Source: Pedobacter sp. Bi126 (GTDB lineage: Bacteria > Bacteroidota > Bacteroidia > Sphingobacteriales > Sphingobacteriaceae). Taken from it: DNA of 64,000 nucleotides. Each line of letters begins with the position of its first letter. Position 1 is the stretch's first letter. Under the pieces are notes generated by a model, which saw nothing but the letters and a program-made list of their open reading frames with translations, did not search any database and was not told the DNA's origin. Shown piece after piece: positions 50,151-58,498 of the stretch. Position numbers and translations under genes: made by a program. Location: contig NZ_CAKKMS010000006.1 of assembly GCF_918698245.1 (NCBI RefSeq), forward strand, positions 264,840-328,839, written 5' to 3'.

Positions 50151-50882
50151 ATGCAACGCAAGTGGTTTCAATATTGGTTTAATTCGCCATATTATCATAT
50201 TCTTTATCAACAACGAAATGATGCTGAAGCCGAATTTTTCATCGATAAACTTACGGAGTTTTTACACCCGAGGGCCGATGCTAAAATGTTGGATATTGCC
50301 TGTGGCAAAGGCCGGCATTCAATCTATTTAAACAAAAAAGGCTTTGATGTTACCGGAATAGACCTTTCGGAACAAAGTATAAAATACGCCAAGCAATTCG
50401 AAAACAATAAATTACATTTTCTTGTACACGATATGCGAAGGTTATTTTACATCAATTACTTTGATGTGGCCTTAAATCTGTTTACCAGTTTTGGTTATTT
50501 CGATACCGAAAAAGACCATGTAAATGCACTTAAAACCTTTCGAAAATGCTTAACAGCTGAGGGGATTTTGGTGCTCGATTATTTTAATACCGAAAAAATT
50601 ATCCGCAACTTAAATCATTGCGAAACAAAATCGCTTGATGGCATAACTTTTAATATCACCAAAAATGTGATCGACGGAAAAATTATCAAAAAGATAAATT
50701 TCGAAGACAAACAAAAGGTATACAATTTCGAAGAACGGGTGCAGGCATTTAGTTTTGAGGATTTCCAGCGCATGCTTACCAAGGCAGGGATGGTTATCGA
50801 AAAAACTTTTGGCAGTTATGGTTTAGACGATTTTGACGAAAACAGTTCAGACCGGTTAATTTTAATCTGTAAAAAAGCATGA
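50151..50882 (+). CDS. SAM-dependent methyltransferase (class I)
   Basis: 243 residues. Seen: motif I LDIACGKGRHSIYLNKKG (SAM-binding), the acidic end of strand 2 in VTGIDLSEQSI, motif II LHFLVHDMRRLFY, and FDVALNLFTSFGYFDTEKDHVNAL, which is motif-IV-like. The small family member without extra domains gives no clue to substrate. It is the first of three tightly linked plus-strand genes; the PAP2 gene starts four bases before its stop (ATGA overlap), so translation is coupled. Lipid or envelope modification is a plausible but unproven theme. Confidence 0.88.
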   Translation: MQRKWFQYWFNSPYYHILYQQRNDAEAEFFIDKLTEFLHPRADAKMLDIACGKGRHSIYLNKKGFDVTGIDLSEQSIKYAKQFENNKLHFLVHDMRRLFYINYFDVALNLFTSFGYFDTEKDHVNALKTFRKCLTAEGILVLDYFNTEKIIRNLNHCETKSLDGITFNITKNVIDGKIIKKINFEDKQKVYNFEERVQAFSFEDFQRMLTKAGMVIEKTFGSYGLDDFDENSSDRLILICKKA

Positions 50883-51442
50883 TAGAAAGCATACAGCAAT
50901 TTGATGTAGAATTGTTCTTGAAAATCCATCGTGGGCTTTCAAACAGCTTTTTTGATTGGTTGATGCCTTTAATGCGTAACCGTTTCTTTTGGTCGCCCCT
51001 TTACCTTTTTATTGTTGTTTTTTGTATTAAACAATATAAGAAACAGGGTTATTACATTATAGGCATGGTTCTTTTCACCTTCGCCATGGGCGATTTAATT
51101 GCGTCGAGAGTAGTAAAGCCTTGGGTAGCCCGGGTTAGGCCCTGTAATGATTTAAGTTTGGCGAACGATATTATCCACCGTGTTCCCTGCGGGAGTGGCC
51201 TGAGCTTTCCGTCTGCACATGCCACCAATCATTTTGCTATAGCCGTTTTTTTAATCTGCATTTTTTATAGCCGATGGAAACCTATTTTGCCTATCGGCAT
51301 TTTCTGGGCGCTTATCATCAGTTTTGCGCAGGTATATGTTGGTGTTCACTATCCTGTTGATGTAACTACCGGTGCTTTACTAGGCATTACCATAGGGATT
51401 ATCTGTTCTAGAATATTTAAAAAATTACAACCTGATTTTTAA
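50879..51442 (+). CDS. PAP2-family membrane phosphatase
   Basis: 187 residues, about six membrane segments. Seen: the acid phosphatase signature in three parts, K-x6-R-P in VVKPWVARVRPC, P-S-A-H in GLSFPSAHATNHF and S-x-x-x-V-G-V-H-Y-P-x-D-V in FAQVYVGVHYPVDVTTG. The catalytic His residues lie on the outer face, so the enzyme probably dephosphorylates a lipid such as undecaprenyl pyrophosphate or phosphatidylglycerol phosphate. The start overlaps the methyltransferase stop by four bases; the ZIP gene follows three bases after its stop. Confidence 0.93.
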   Translation: MIESIQQFDVELFLKIHRGLSNSFFDWLMPLMRNRFFWSPLYLFIVVFCIKQYKKQGYYIIGMVLFTFAMGDLIASRVVKPWVARVRPCNDLSLANDIIHRVPCGSGLSFPSAHATNHFAIAVFLICIFYSRWKPILPIGIFWALIISFAQVYVGVHYPVDVTTGALLGITIGIICSRIFKKLQPDF

Positions 51443-51445
51443 CTT

Positions 51446-52162
51446 ATGGAAATCTGGAAACTCTGCGTACTCTTTTTCTGTGCCTTTTTAGGTGGGACAG
51501 CTATATTTTTAGTAAAGAGCGATAAATCTAAACTACTGAAACTGATTTTGTCTTTCAGTGGCGCCTATTTATTTGCCATTACAGTTTTACATTTAATTCC
51601 TGACGCTTACAGCGGACCCGACAAATGGCAGATTGGTGTTTTCATCCTGATTGGTTTTTTATTACAGATTTTCCTGGAGCAATTTTCAGAAGGTGTGGAG
51701 CATGGCCATATCCATAAACATCACGACGGGCATGTTTTTCCCTTTGGGATTATGATCAGCTTGTGTTTGCATGCTTTTTTAGAGGGAATGCCTTTAGCCA
51801 AAGAACAGCACAATGAGCTGATTTTCGGAATTTCGCTACACCACATCCCAGCTGCTTTTGCGCTGGCCAGCATATTAATGCAAAACCATTATAAGAAAAG
51901 CAGTATTATATTTTATCTGATTGTATTTGCTATCATGGCACCTTTGGGCTTTTATGTAAGTGTTGGCTTAAGCAATGGCACTATTGGAGGCATTGATGCT
52001 TATTTCAATAAAATTATGGGTATTGTGATCGGTATTTTCTTACATATTTCTACCACCATCTTATTCGAATCGAGTGCCGATCATAAAATCAATACCCGCA
52101 AAATGATTGCCGTTTTATTGGGGATTGGTGTAGCATTAATTGGTTTCTTTGCAGGACATTAG
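51446..52162 (+). CDS. ZIP-family divalent metal transporter
   Basis: 238 residues, about eight membrane segments. Imports zinc or another divalent metal. Seen: HLIPDAYSG after segment 3, a His-rich loop EHGHIHKHHDGHVF (about 85-100), the metal-binding segment LCLHAFLEGMPLA with H-x-x-x-E, and SLHHIPAAFALASIL (H-H-x-P-A-A). These are the TM4 and TM5 motifs of ZIP proteins. Last gene of the three-gene unit. A heptad array begins eight bases after its stop. Confidence 0.92.
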   Translation: MEIWKLCVLFFCAFLGGTAIFLVKSDKSKLLKLILSFSGAYLFAITVLHLIPDAYSGPDKWQIGVFILIGFLLQIFLEQFSEGVEHGHIHKHHDGHVFPFGIMISLCLHAFLEGMPLAKEQHNELIFGISLHHIPAAFALASILMQNHYKKSSIIFYLIVFAIMAPLGFYVSVGLSNGTIGGIDAYFNKIMGIVIGIFLHISTTILFESSADHKINTRKMIAVLLGIGVALIGFFAGH

Positions 52163-52169
52163 GGTTAGT

Positions 52170-52204
52170 AGTCCTTAGTCTAGAGTCCTTAGTCGGCAGT
52201 CGAT
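52170..52204. repeat. 7-bp-period array after the ZIP gene
   Basis: agtcctt, agtctag, agtcctt, agtcggc, agtcgat in perfect register, beginning eight bases after the stop. Confidence 0.9.
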
Positions 52205-52279
52205 TAACCAATTTAAAAGGTTAACCAATTACCATTCAGGCTAATAGCTCTGTATCCGTTTTAAACGTTTAATCGTTTA

Positions 52280-52287
52280 TAGTTTTG
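52280..52287 (+). promoter_or_regulatory. -7 element ahead of Uma2 gene 1
   Basis: TAGTTTTG, a match to TAnnTTTG, 33 bases before the ATG at 52320. No good -33 box. Confidence 0.4.
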
Positions 52288-52319
52288 ACCTTTACGACAA
52301 AACATCTGTAAATTAGTAT

Positions 52320-52925
52320 ATGGATGAGATTGTAAACGAACCTGCTGTAGCCTATCAAAAACGGCGTTATACCATTGAAGAATACCTGGAGATGGAAAAA
52401 GCATCAACAGTAAAGCACGAGTATTTCCAAGGGGAGGTATTTGCAATGTCTGGTGCGACCTTTAATCATAATCTTATATTCTCAAATGTTTTCGGTCCAC
52501 TTTTCTTTAAATTAAAAGGTTCGAAATGCATTCCTTTTGGAAGTGATATGCGAATGAATATCCCAGAAAATACATTATTTACTTATCCGGATATTTCTAT
52601 TTACTGTAACGAAATTAAACATTTAAGTGAGGATGAAAGCACTATTCTGCAACCAACAGTAATCATCGAAATCCTATCTCCATCAACCAAAAATTACGAC
52701 AAAGGAAAAAAATTTAACTTGTATAAAGATATTCCTTCATTAAAAGAATACATTATGATTGATTCAGAATCAATGTCGGTAGAGGCCTATTATATTAATG
52801 AGGAACAAAATTGGGTACTCAACAAACATGAAGAGATTTCTGATACACTAAATCTTATTTCGATGGGATTCGGCGTAGCCTTAACCGATATTTATAACCA
52901 CGTTTCCTTTAACGCTGCAATGTGA
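52320..52925 (+). CDS. Uma2-family endonuclease-fold protein, copy 1
   Basis: 201 residues of the Uma2 (DUF820) family, PD-(D/E)xK nuclease fold. Seen: RRYTIEEYLEMEKAS, EYFQGEVFAMSGAT with the first acidic residue, YPDISIYC (Asp91), VIIEILSPSTKNYDKGKKF (Glu117 and the Lys-rich stretch) and YKDIPSLKEYIMID. The family is hugely expanded in cyanobacteria and some Bacteroidota; a real target or partner is not known. Followed 72 bases later by a close paralogue. Confidence 0.9.
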   Translation: MDEIVNEPAVAYQKRRYTIEEYLEMEKASTVKHEYFQGEVFAMSGATFNHNLIFSNVFGPLFFKLKGSKCIPFGSDMRMNIPENTLFTYPDISIYCNEIKHLSEDESTILQPTVIIEILSPSTKNYDKGKKFNLYKDIPSLKEYIMIDSESMSVEAYYINEEQNWVLNKHEEISDTLNLISMGFGVALTDIYNHVSFNAAM

Positions 52926-52997
52926 TTTCGTTTGTAACTTCAATTGGGCAATTTAAACCATTAACCTTTCGTACCAATTCAATAAATTAGTAAGTAT

Positions 52998-53603
52998 ATG
53001 GATGAGATTATAAATGAACCTGCTGTAGCTTATCAAAAAAGACGTTATACTGTTGAAGAATACCTCGAGATGGAAAAAGCATCAACAGTAAAGCACGAGT
53101 ATTTCCAAGGCGAAGTATTTGCTATGTCTGGTGCCGGTGATAACCATAATGACATTTTCAGCAACGTTTTTATTGAAATTGGAAACAAGCTTAAAGGTAA
53201 GCCCTGCAGGCCTTATGGAAGTGATAAACGAATGAATATTCCGGAGAATACTTTATTTACCTATCCTGACATATCGATTTACTGTAATGGCTTAATACAT
53301 AGCGATGTTGATGAGGATACCTCAATTTTACCAACTGTGATTATTGAAATCCTGTCACCTTCAACCAAAAATTACGATAAAGGGAAAAAATTTAACCTGT
53401 ATAAAGACATTCCTTCATTAAAAGAATACATTATGATCGATTCGGAATCGGTGTCGGTAGAGGCGTATTACATTAACGAGGAAAAAAACTGGGCACTCAA
53501 TCAACACAAGGAGATATCTGATAAACTAACTATTGTTTCGATGGGTTTTGATATAGCGCTAAGCGATATTTATGATCATGTTCGCTTTAATAAGGAGGAA
53601 TGA
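52998..53603 (+). CDS. Uma2-family endonuclease-fold protein, copy 2
   Basis: 201 residues, tandem paralogue of copy 1. Residues 1-46 differ at only two positions, 78-97 are identical and 112-151 are identical, while 47-76 and 98-111 differ much. This pattern of alternating identical and diverged blocks points to duplication with gene conversion or selection on the variable blocks (inference). Active-site Asp91 and Glu117 are kept. Even the 5' context agtatATGGATGAGAT is shared, so the copied unit included the start region. Confidence 0.9.
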   Translation: MDEIINEPAVAYQKRRYTVEEYLEMEKASTVKHEYFQGEVFAMSGAGDNHNDIFSNVFIEIGNKLKGKPCRPYGSDKRMNIPENTLFTYPDISIYCNGLIHSDVDEDTSILPTVIIEILSPSTKNYDKGKKFNLYKDIPSLKEYIMIDSESVSVEAYYINEEKNWALNQHKEISDKLTIVSMGFDIALSDIYDHVRFNKEE

Positions 53604-53648
53604 GTTTGTAGATAAATTGAGAAATGTAAACTGGAATTGCCAACTACA

Positions 53649-53795
53649 TTACTTCTTTTCTTTCTTCTTCCCATAACCCCATGGGCAGTGCTTACATTTA
53701 TTCTTGCAGCAATAACCACGTTTTAAATGGTAGGCTTCGGTAAAAACCATTAGTCCATCTTCATTAAAGTAAAAATCTTCGCCTTCTTTTAACAT
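53649..53795 (-). CDS. DUF5522 small cysteine-rich protein, 48 residues
   Basis: A short gene read directly from the minus strand. It encodes MLKEGEDFYFNEDGLMVFTE, then AYHLKRGYCCKNKCKHC and PWGYGKKKEKK. Seen: the family pattern of an aromatic FYFNEDGLMVFT segment and a C-C-x-x-x-C-x-x-C-P-x-G-Y knot, which suits zinc or Fe-S binding. Bacteroidota carry many copies of this small protein, and its role is unknown. It is 72 bases downstream of the 53803 repeat start and about 130 bases from the end of the beta-CASP nuclease gene on the same strand, so the two may form one unit. Confidence 0.85.
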   Translation of the reverse strand: MLKEGEDFYFNEDGLMVFTEAYHLKRGYCCKNKCKHCPWGYGKKKEKK

Positions 53796-53800
53796 AATTA

Positions 53801-53857
53801 TTGAATGACAGGATTTTGAATGATTGAATTATAGAATGATTGAATCTTAAATGAGGG
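53801..53857. repeat. 7/8-bp-period array of ttgaatga words before the DUF5522 gene
   Basis: ttgaatgaca, ttttgaatga, ttgaatt, atagaatgat, tgaatct. Similar words in opposite orientation (ttcaatcatt) at 53889-53924 let the two form an inverted pair. Confidence 0.55.
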
Positions 53858-53926
53858 AAGTTATTAATCGTCTTTTCTTTATCGCCTAATTCAATCATTC
53901 TCTAACGCTATCATTCAATCATTTTT

Positions 53927-54871
53927 TTATCCATTAAGTATTTTAACTTCAAGTTTGTTTTTAAAATGATCTTTAAGCTGTTTACCATCACCATGTAAAG
54001 TCCATACTTGTTTTGGTTTAACTTTTTCTATGGTTTCTAAAATTGCATCCCAATCAGCGTGGTCAGAAATATAGAGTGAAATCCCGTTTTGTTGTTGCAG
54101 GTTCTTCCATCCAGAGGCAAAGGCGCGTACTACATTAATCGCCTTATGGTAACTGTGAAAAACCATTGGCGGCACAATATAAACCTGATGCTCTTGATTA
54201 TTTTTCATCACCTTTCTATCGTACATTTTGTAATGCCCTACTTTCATTCCGTAATCCTCGTAGATTTTAACAAAGGGCATAATACTGTGGTGAACCATAA
54301 TGTTCTTCGTAGGACAATGCGCATTAAGCAGTTGGATAATCCGCTGGCTCTTACCCAATGCATAAGAACCAAGCATGATATTCGCATTGGTTTCGTTCAG
54401 CTTTTTAATTTCATCTATTGGTGAAGGGTGTTTGGTTTCTGGATTAGCAAAGGTACTTTCCGTAATCAACACATCTGCTTCAACAAATTCGAAAGGCGCA
54501 CAGGTATTATCAGGTTCAATCTTATAATCGCCAGTATAGAGGTATTTTACCCCCTTATACTCCAATAAAACCTGTGCAGAGCCCAAAATATGACCCGCAG
54601 AGAAGAAAGTAATGGTAACGTCTTTTATTTTGAAGGATTCGTGATAATTTTTGGTAAAAAAATCGACCGCTGCAAATTTACGGTAGCGGTGTTTCATAAA
54701 AGTTGCGGTAGCAGCAGTACAGTACACATTCTGGCTCCCGCCAATGGCATGGTCGCCATGGGCATGCGAAACCACCGCTTCTTTAACAGGCTGTTGCGGA
54801 TCGAGGTAAAAATCGCCGTAAACACAATACAAGCCCGTTGGGGTAATGGTAATAAAATCTTCTAAAATCAT
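53927..54871 (-). CDS. MBL-fold beta-CASP-type nuclease (exonuclease-like)
   Basis: 314 residues. Seen: the MBL zinc site VVSHAHGDHAIGG (H-x-H-x-D-H), FFSAGHILGSAQVLLEYKGVKYLYTGDY (His and Asp ligands), LITESTFANPE, LGSYALGKSQRII, and beta-CASP-like IMVHHSIMPF and LYISDHADWDAILETIEKVKPKQVWTLHGD. This resembles the bacterial exonuclease that is coupled with an ATP-dependent DNA ligase in repair, but no ligase is next to it. Target DNA or RNA is open. Confidence 0.85.
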   Translation of the reverse strand: MILEDFITITPTGLYCVYGDFYLDPQQPVKEAVVSHAHGDHAIGGSQNVYCTAATATFMKHRYRKFAAVDFFTKNYHESFKIKDVTITFFSAGHILGSAQVLLEYKGVKYLYTGDYKIEPDNTCAPFEFVEADVLITESTFANPETKHPSPIDEIKKLNETNANIMLGSYALGKSQRIIQLLNAHCPTKNIMVHHSIMPFVKIYEDYGMKVGHYKMYDRKVMKNNQEHQVYIVPPMVFHSYHKAINVVRAFASGWKNLQQQNGISLYISDHADWDAILETIEKVKPKQVWTLHGDGKQLKDHFKNKLEVKILNG

Positions 54872-54913
54872 GATCAGGATGAAAGGATTTAAGGATGTTA
54901 TGATTTAAGTTGA

Positions 54914-55531
54914 TTAAGCTCTGGCATTATTATATTCTTCGGCCGCCTTAAGAAATCCTTGATGTAAAGCTAAAACCTGTTCAATTATAGATTCTTGCTC
55001 ATCATTTATGATAAAGTGGTTGGCCATTTTCGTTTTTTCTTCGTCGCTCAACTGTTTATCCATACGTGCTTTAACCTGCTCTGCTGTAACCCCATCACGC
55101 AGCATTACCCGCTTCATTTTGATTTCGAAAGGAGCAGTAACCAGGATTGTGGTATCGCACATTTTATAAGAGCCACTTTCGAACAACAAAGCAGCTTCTT
55201 TTAAGGTATATGACGTATTGGCCGGAATTGTTTCTTCCCAGGCATCAAATGCCCTAAAAACTGCCGGGTGAACCAATGCATTTAATTTTGCAAGCGCTTC
55301 CTCGTTATTAAAAACAATGCCAGCGATATGCTTGTTATTTAGGCTTCCATCTTCGAAATAACTTTCTTTCCCGAAAGTAGATTTAATTCCCTCCACCAAC
55401 AAAAGATCTTTGCACATGATTTCTTTGGCAACGGTATCGGCGTAAAACACCGGGATCCCCAATACTTCGAAAACCTTACAAACCGTTGTTTTACCACTGC
55501 CTATTCCGCCTGTTATACCTACTTTATACAT
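54914..55531 (-). CDS. coaE: Dephospho-CoA kinase
   Basis: Last step of coenzyme A synthesis: phosphorylation of the 3' hydroxyl of dephospho-CoA. 205 residues. Seen: P-loop GITGGIGSGKTTVCKVF, the FYADTVAKEIM segment with the catalytic Asp, LVHPAVFRAFDAWE, KEAALLFESGSYKMCDTTILVTAP, and RVMLRDGVTAEQVKARMDKQL (lid). The final base of the ybbR gene is its first base, so the two genes overlap and are one transcript. Confidence 0.95.
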   Translation of the reverse strand: MYKVGITGGIGSGKTTVCKVFEVLGIPVFYADTVAKEIMCKDLLLVEGIKSTFGKESYFEDGSLNNKHIAGIVFNNEEALAKLNALVHPAVFRAFDAWEETIPANTSYTLKEAALLFESGSYKMCDTTILVTAPFEIKMKRVMLRDGVTAEQVKARMDKQLSDEEKTKMANHFIINDEQESIIEQVLALHQGFLKAAEEYNNARA

Positions 55532-56478
55532 TATTTTTCTACAATAAAATCTATTTTGGAAGGCATTACGCTTACCAGTTTACAATAATCAGGAAACTCG
55601 GTTATCTTCACCGTAAACTGATGGTGCTTTAAAATTTGCCATTCGTCTACATCAATGGTAGCGGTAATAAAACTTTCGTCAACCTGATCGTAATTGCTTA
55701 ACGCGACTAAGAAGGTAACTTTAACTTTTTTAGGATATAGTTTAAGATTGTTATAATTCCTATTGTTTGTAATTTTTAACGGCACTTCGATAGTCTTCTC
55801 CGTAAATTCATCAACAGGTAATCTAACCTCTACAGATGAAGGATAAATACTTACATTTTTATGGATACTGTGCTGTAGCGCTATCCTTGTAGTACTGCTG
55901 CTCTGTATTTTATCCTGCTTAAGCGTATCGGTAGGCCAGAATTTTATTTTGGCCAGTTCTTCAATAGGTCCGGCTACTTTAACATATTTTGGGTTGAGAA
56001 TAACCTCACTAGAGATACCATATTGCTTTTCAAAGCTCAATTTATCGATCAGTTTTACAGGAACTTTTTTCACTACCCGTTTCGTAAAATCGAAATACAG
56101 GGTATCGGGCTTAACAGAAATTACCTTTTGTGTACTTTCTAACTGCCTGTTGATATTGAATAGCTGATCAGAAAAAACAATAAAATCTTTGGTATTGAGC
56201 TGACTTAAATTAACTGAAACAGAGGGTGGACTGATCCGTAAACGGGCAAAAAGCAATTGCCAACCAGTTCCTTCTACCTGTAAATCTATCGTATCAGACT
56301 GCAAAGGATAAAATGCTCTTTTAGTAGGCGTATTTTTAAACACCAGAACAGTTTTTGCCACATAAATATACTTATTGTTTAACGCCATAAAAAGCCATGC
56401 CGCTATAGCCAGCAGTAAGCAGGCCAATAAGCTAAATACACGTCTTTTTTCAATTTTCGTTAATCTGATAAAGGGCAT
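55531..56478 (-). CDS. YbbR-like domain protein
   Basis: 315 residues. Seen: an N-terminal membrane anchor (about 11-31) and then repeats of a YbbR-type beta domain, with segments such as FVVKKVPVKLID, ILNPKYVKVAGPIEEL, STVEVRLPVDEFTEKTIEVPLKITN and FPDYCKLVSVMPSKIDFIV. YbbR domains stabilise or regulate envelope enzymes; in Firmicutes the protein controls the diadenylate cyclase CdaA, but here the neighbour is coaE. The gene overlaps coaE by one base. The start ATG at 56478 lies 130 bases from the TonB gene on the opposite strand. Confidence 0.88.
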   Translation of the reverse strand: MPFIRLTKIEKRRVFSLLACLLLAIAAWLFMALNNKYIYVAKTVLVFKNTPTKRAFYPLQSDTIDLQVEGTGWQLLFARLRISPPSVSVNLSQLNTKDFIVFSDQLFNINRQLESTQKVISVKPDTLYFDFTKRVVKKVPVKLIDKLSFEKQYGISSEVILNPKYVKVAGPIEELAKIKFWPTDTLKQDKIQSSSTTRIALQHSIHKNVSIYPSSVEVRLPVDEFTEKTIEVPLKITNNRNYNNLKLYPKKVKVTFLVALSNYDQVDESFITATIDVDEWQILKHHQFTVKITEFPDYCKLVSVMPSKIDFIVEK

Positions 56479-56658
56479 AACATAGTGTAAAATAAAAATG
56501 ATGCGGATGAAACCGTTATTTAATTACCACAATAGCGTCAAATGTAGCAAAACTAAATAGCTGCTCAAAAACTTATATGTTTAATGATAAATTAATGCAA
56601 CTAATTCTTGAGATTATGTATTGATAACTATATTCGTAGTCGACAATTAAAAACAGAT

Positions 56659-57591
56659 ATGAAAAAACACATTTTAACGCTCATTACCCTAACACTCTGC
56701 ATTAGTTCTTTTGCACAAAAAAGATCAACTGTATCTTATTTCAAAAAAGACATGATTACCGAAAATAAGGATGATTACGATTACCGGAGGGTTATCCAGG
56801 AAACCGATACACCAACCTTATACAGGTTATACGAATTTTATCCAGACAATACGGAAAAAACAATAGGTACAGTTTCAAAATACACGCCAACGCTTGTTTA
56901 TGAGGGGAGTAGACAAAGCTTTAATAAAAAAGGGATTCTAACATCAAAGGTTAATTATAAAAATGGCGCTCTGAGTGGCGAATGCACTTATTATAACAAT
57001 AACGGAAAGCTGGAAAACATATTCCAATATGATGACAATAACCCAAAGCAAAGGCGATGGATAACGGGCATCGATTCTTTGGGAAATCAGTTTATTAAAG
57101 ATGGCAATGGAATATTTAAGAAAAGTGATGAAAAAGGTCAGGGAGAGGAAGGGAACTATAAGGATGGCTATAAAGATGGGACCTGGAAGGGAACAGCAAA
57201 TAAAGCGACTTATGAAGAAATTTATGAAAATGGAAAATTTAAATCGGGAACTGCCACTTTACAAGATGGCAAGCAGATTACTTATGATAAAATGGAGCAG
57301 CAACCAGATTTTAAAGGTGGAATGGTAGAATTTTATAGGTATCTGACTAGAAATTACAAATTTCCTAGTGAAGCTCAAAAGAACCGTGTAGGCGGAAGGT
57401 TGTATATTAGTTTTGTGGTGGAAAGAGATGGCCGTTTAACAGATTATGAGTTTAAGAATAATCTTGGGTATGGCACTCAGGAAGAAGCAATCAGGGTGTT
57501 AGACCAGTGTCCGAAATGGATTCCAGGCCAGCAGCACGGCATTCCGGTTAGGGTAAAATATAATATTAATATAAACCTGGCCCAGCGGTAA
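56659..57591 (+). CDS. Exported TonB-domain protein with YwqK-like repeats
   Basis: 310 residues from the ATG at 56659. Seen: signal peptide MKKHILTLITLTLCISSFAQ, about residues 85-185 with YwqK/MORN-like repeats (FNKKGILTSKVNYKNGALSG, CTYYNNNGKLENI, NYKDGYKDGTWKG), and a C-terminal TonB domain (VGGRLYISFVVERDGRLTDYEFKNNLGYG, IRVLDQCPKWIPGQQHG, VRVKYNININL). Such proteins have a Sec signal instead of a TonB membrane anchor, so an energy-transducing role is uncertain. A TTG at 56608 extends the frame but lacks a signal. It is on the plus strand, splitting the minus-strand genes ybbR and yajC. Confidence 0.85.
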   Translation: MKKHILTLITLTLCISSFAQKRSTVSYFKKDMITENKDDYDYRRVIQETDTPTLYRLYEFYPDNTEKTIGTVSKYTPTLVYEGSRQSFNKKGILTSKVNYKNGALSGECTYYNNNGKLENIFQYDDNNPKQRRWITGIDSLGNQFIKDGNGIFKKSDEKGQGEEGNYKDGYKDGTWKGTANKATYEEIYENGKFKSGTATLQDGKQITYDKMEQQPDFKGGMVEFYRYLTRNYKFPSEAQKNRVGGRLYISFVVERDGRLTDYEFKNNLGYGTQEEAIRVLDQCPKWIPGQQHGIPVRVKYNININLAQR

Positions 57592-57593
57592 AC

Positions 57594-57625
57594 AAAAAAT
57601 GCCACCTAATGAGGGTGGCATTTTT
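57594..57625. terminator. Bidirectional terminator between TonB gene and yajC
   Basis: AAAAAATGCCACC / GGTGGCATTTTT around the loop TAATGAG. With T runs on both strands it can end transcription of both convergent genes. Confidence 0.9.
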
Positions 57626-57645
57626 AATATTTTTTAATTCAAAAA

Positions 57646-57966
57646 CTAAGCTTTAGGCGCTACAACTGCTTTGGTTGCATCTAAAGAAACTGCTGATTTA
57701 TCGAAACGGATCTTTACACCGCCTTCAACCTCAATTAAAAAAGTTGTTTCATTCATATCGGCAATACGACCGTGAATACCTGCGGTAGTTACGATTTTAT
57801 CTCCTTTTTTCAGTTCTGCAACCAATTTTTTATGGTCTTTAGCTTTTTTAACTTGCGGACGGATCATGAAAAAGTAGAAAACTACCATGATGAGTACCAT
57901 TGGTACGATTGTAGTTAGCATGTTACTGCCACCTGCTGCTGCCTGTAATATTACTGTTGATGTCAT
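57646..57966 (-). CDS. yajC: Preprotein translocase subunit YajC
   Basis: 106 residues, a small membrane protein associated with SecDF. Seen: a single membrane segment (about 16-36, MLTTIVPMVLIMVVFYFFMIRPQ with the conserved RPQ at its end), then KKAKDHKKLVAELKKGDKIVTTAGIHGRIADMNETTFLIEVEGGVKIRFDKSAV, the typical YajC beta domain. It is the last gene of the nusB, DUF1573, yajC series, each separated by short gaps, and SecDF itself is at 29.5 kb. Confidence 0.96.
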   Translation of the reverse strand: MTSTVILQAAAGGSNMLTTIVPMVLIMVVFYFFMIRPQVKKAKDHKKLVAELKKGDKIVTTAGIHGRIADMNETTFLIEVEGGVKIRFDKSAVSLDATKAVVAPKA

Positions 57967-58037
57967 TTCTTATTTATTTGTGTTTTTTGTGAATAGTTGG
58001 TTATTTACGTGCAATTGCCATAGACAATCAACCCAAT

Positions 58038-58496
58038 TTATTTTTTAGCAAGTACCTCTCCTACCAAATGAACAGTGCTTACTGTTGGATTTGCATTTGA
58101 CGTAACGGTTACTACCTTATCTTGCATGCCCATTTTACCTTCGCTATTAAAAACTACGCTAATTACCCCTTCTTTACCTGGCAAAATAGGTTCGCCCGGT
58201 ACCTGAGGAACAGTACAACCACATGTTGCAGTTGCATTTGAAACAATAAGCGGACTTTTACCTGTATTTTTAAGTTTGAAATCGTGCTTAACCTTCTCAC
58301 CTTGCGTTATTTTACCGAAATCGAAAATATCTCGTTCGAAAACAATAACAGGCGCATCTGCCGGAGCAACTTTAGCTGTTTTTGAAGTATCGTTGCCAAC
58401 TGAAACAGCTGTTGCAGTTTCGCTGGTTTGATTATTTGCATTACGACATGCTGCAAATGAAAGCGCAGCAATAGCCAAGATAAATGTTCTTTTCAT
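58038..58496 (-). CDS. DUF1573 lipoprotein
   Basis: 152 residues. Seen: signal peptide with lipobox MKRTFILAIAALSFAAC, a Thr/Ala-rich linker, and the DUF1573 immunoglobulin-like domain with FERDIFDFGKITQGEKVKHDFKLKNTGKSPLIVSNATATCGCTVPQVP (C-G-C motif) and VFNSEGKMGMQDKVVTVTSNA. Related to the ASPM-SPD-2-Hydin family. The lipoprotein is exposed at the envelope, role unknown. Two bases separate it from nusB and the gene follows in the order nusB, DUF1573, yajC. Confidence 0.93.
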   Translation of the reverse strand: MKRTFILAIAALSFAACRNANNQTSETATAVSVGNDTSKTAKVAPADAPVIVFERDIFDFGKITQGEKVKHDFKLKNTGKSPLIVSNATATCGCTVPQVPGEPILPGKEGVISVVFNSEGKMGMQDKVVTVTSNANPTVSTVHLVGEVLAKK

Positions 58497-58498
58497 TT

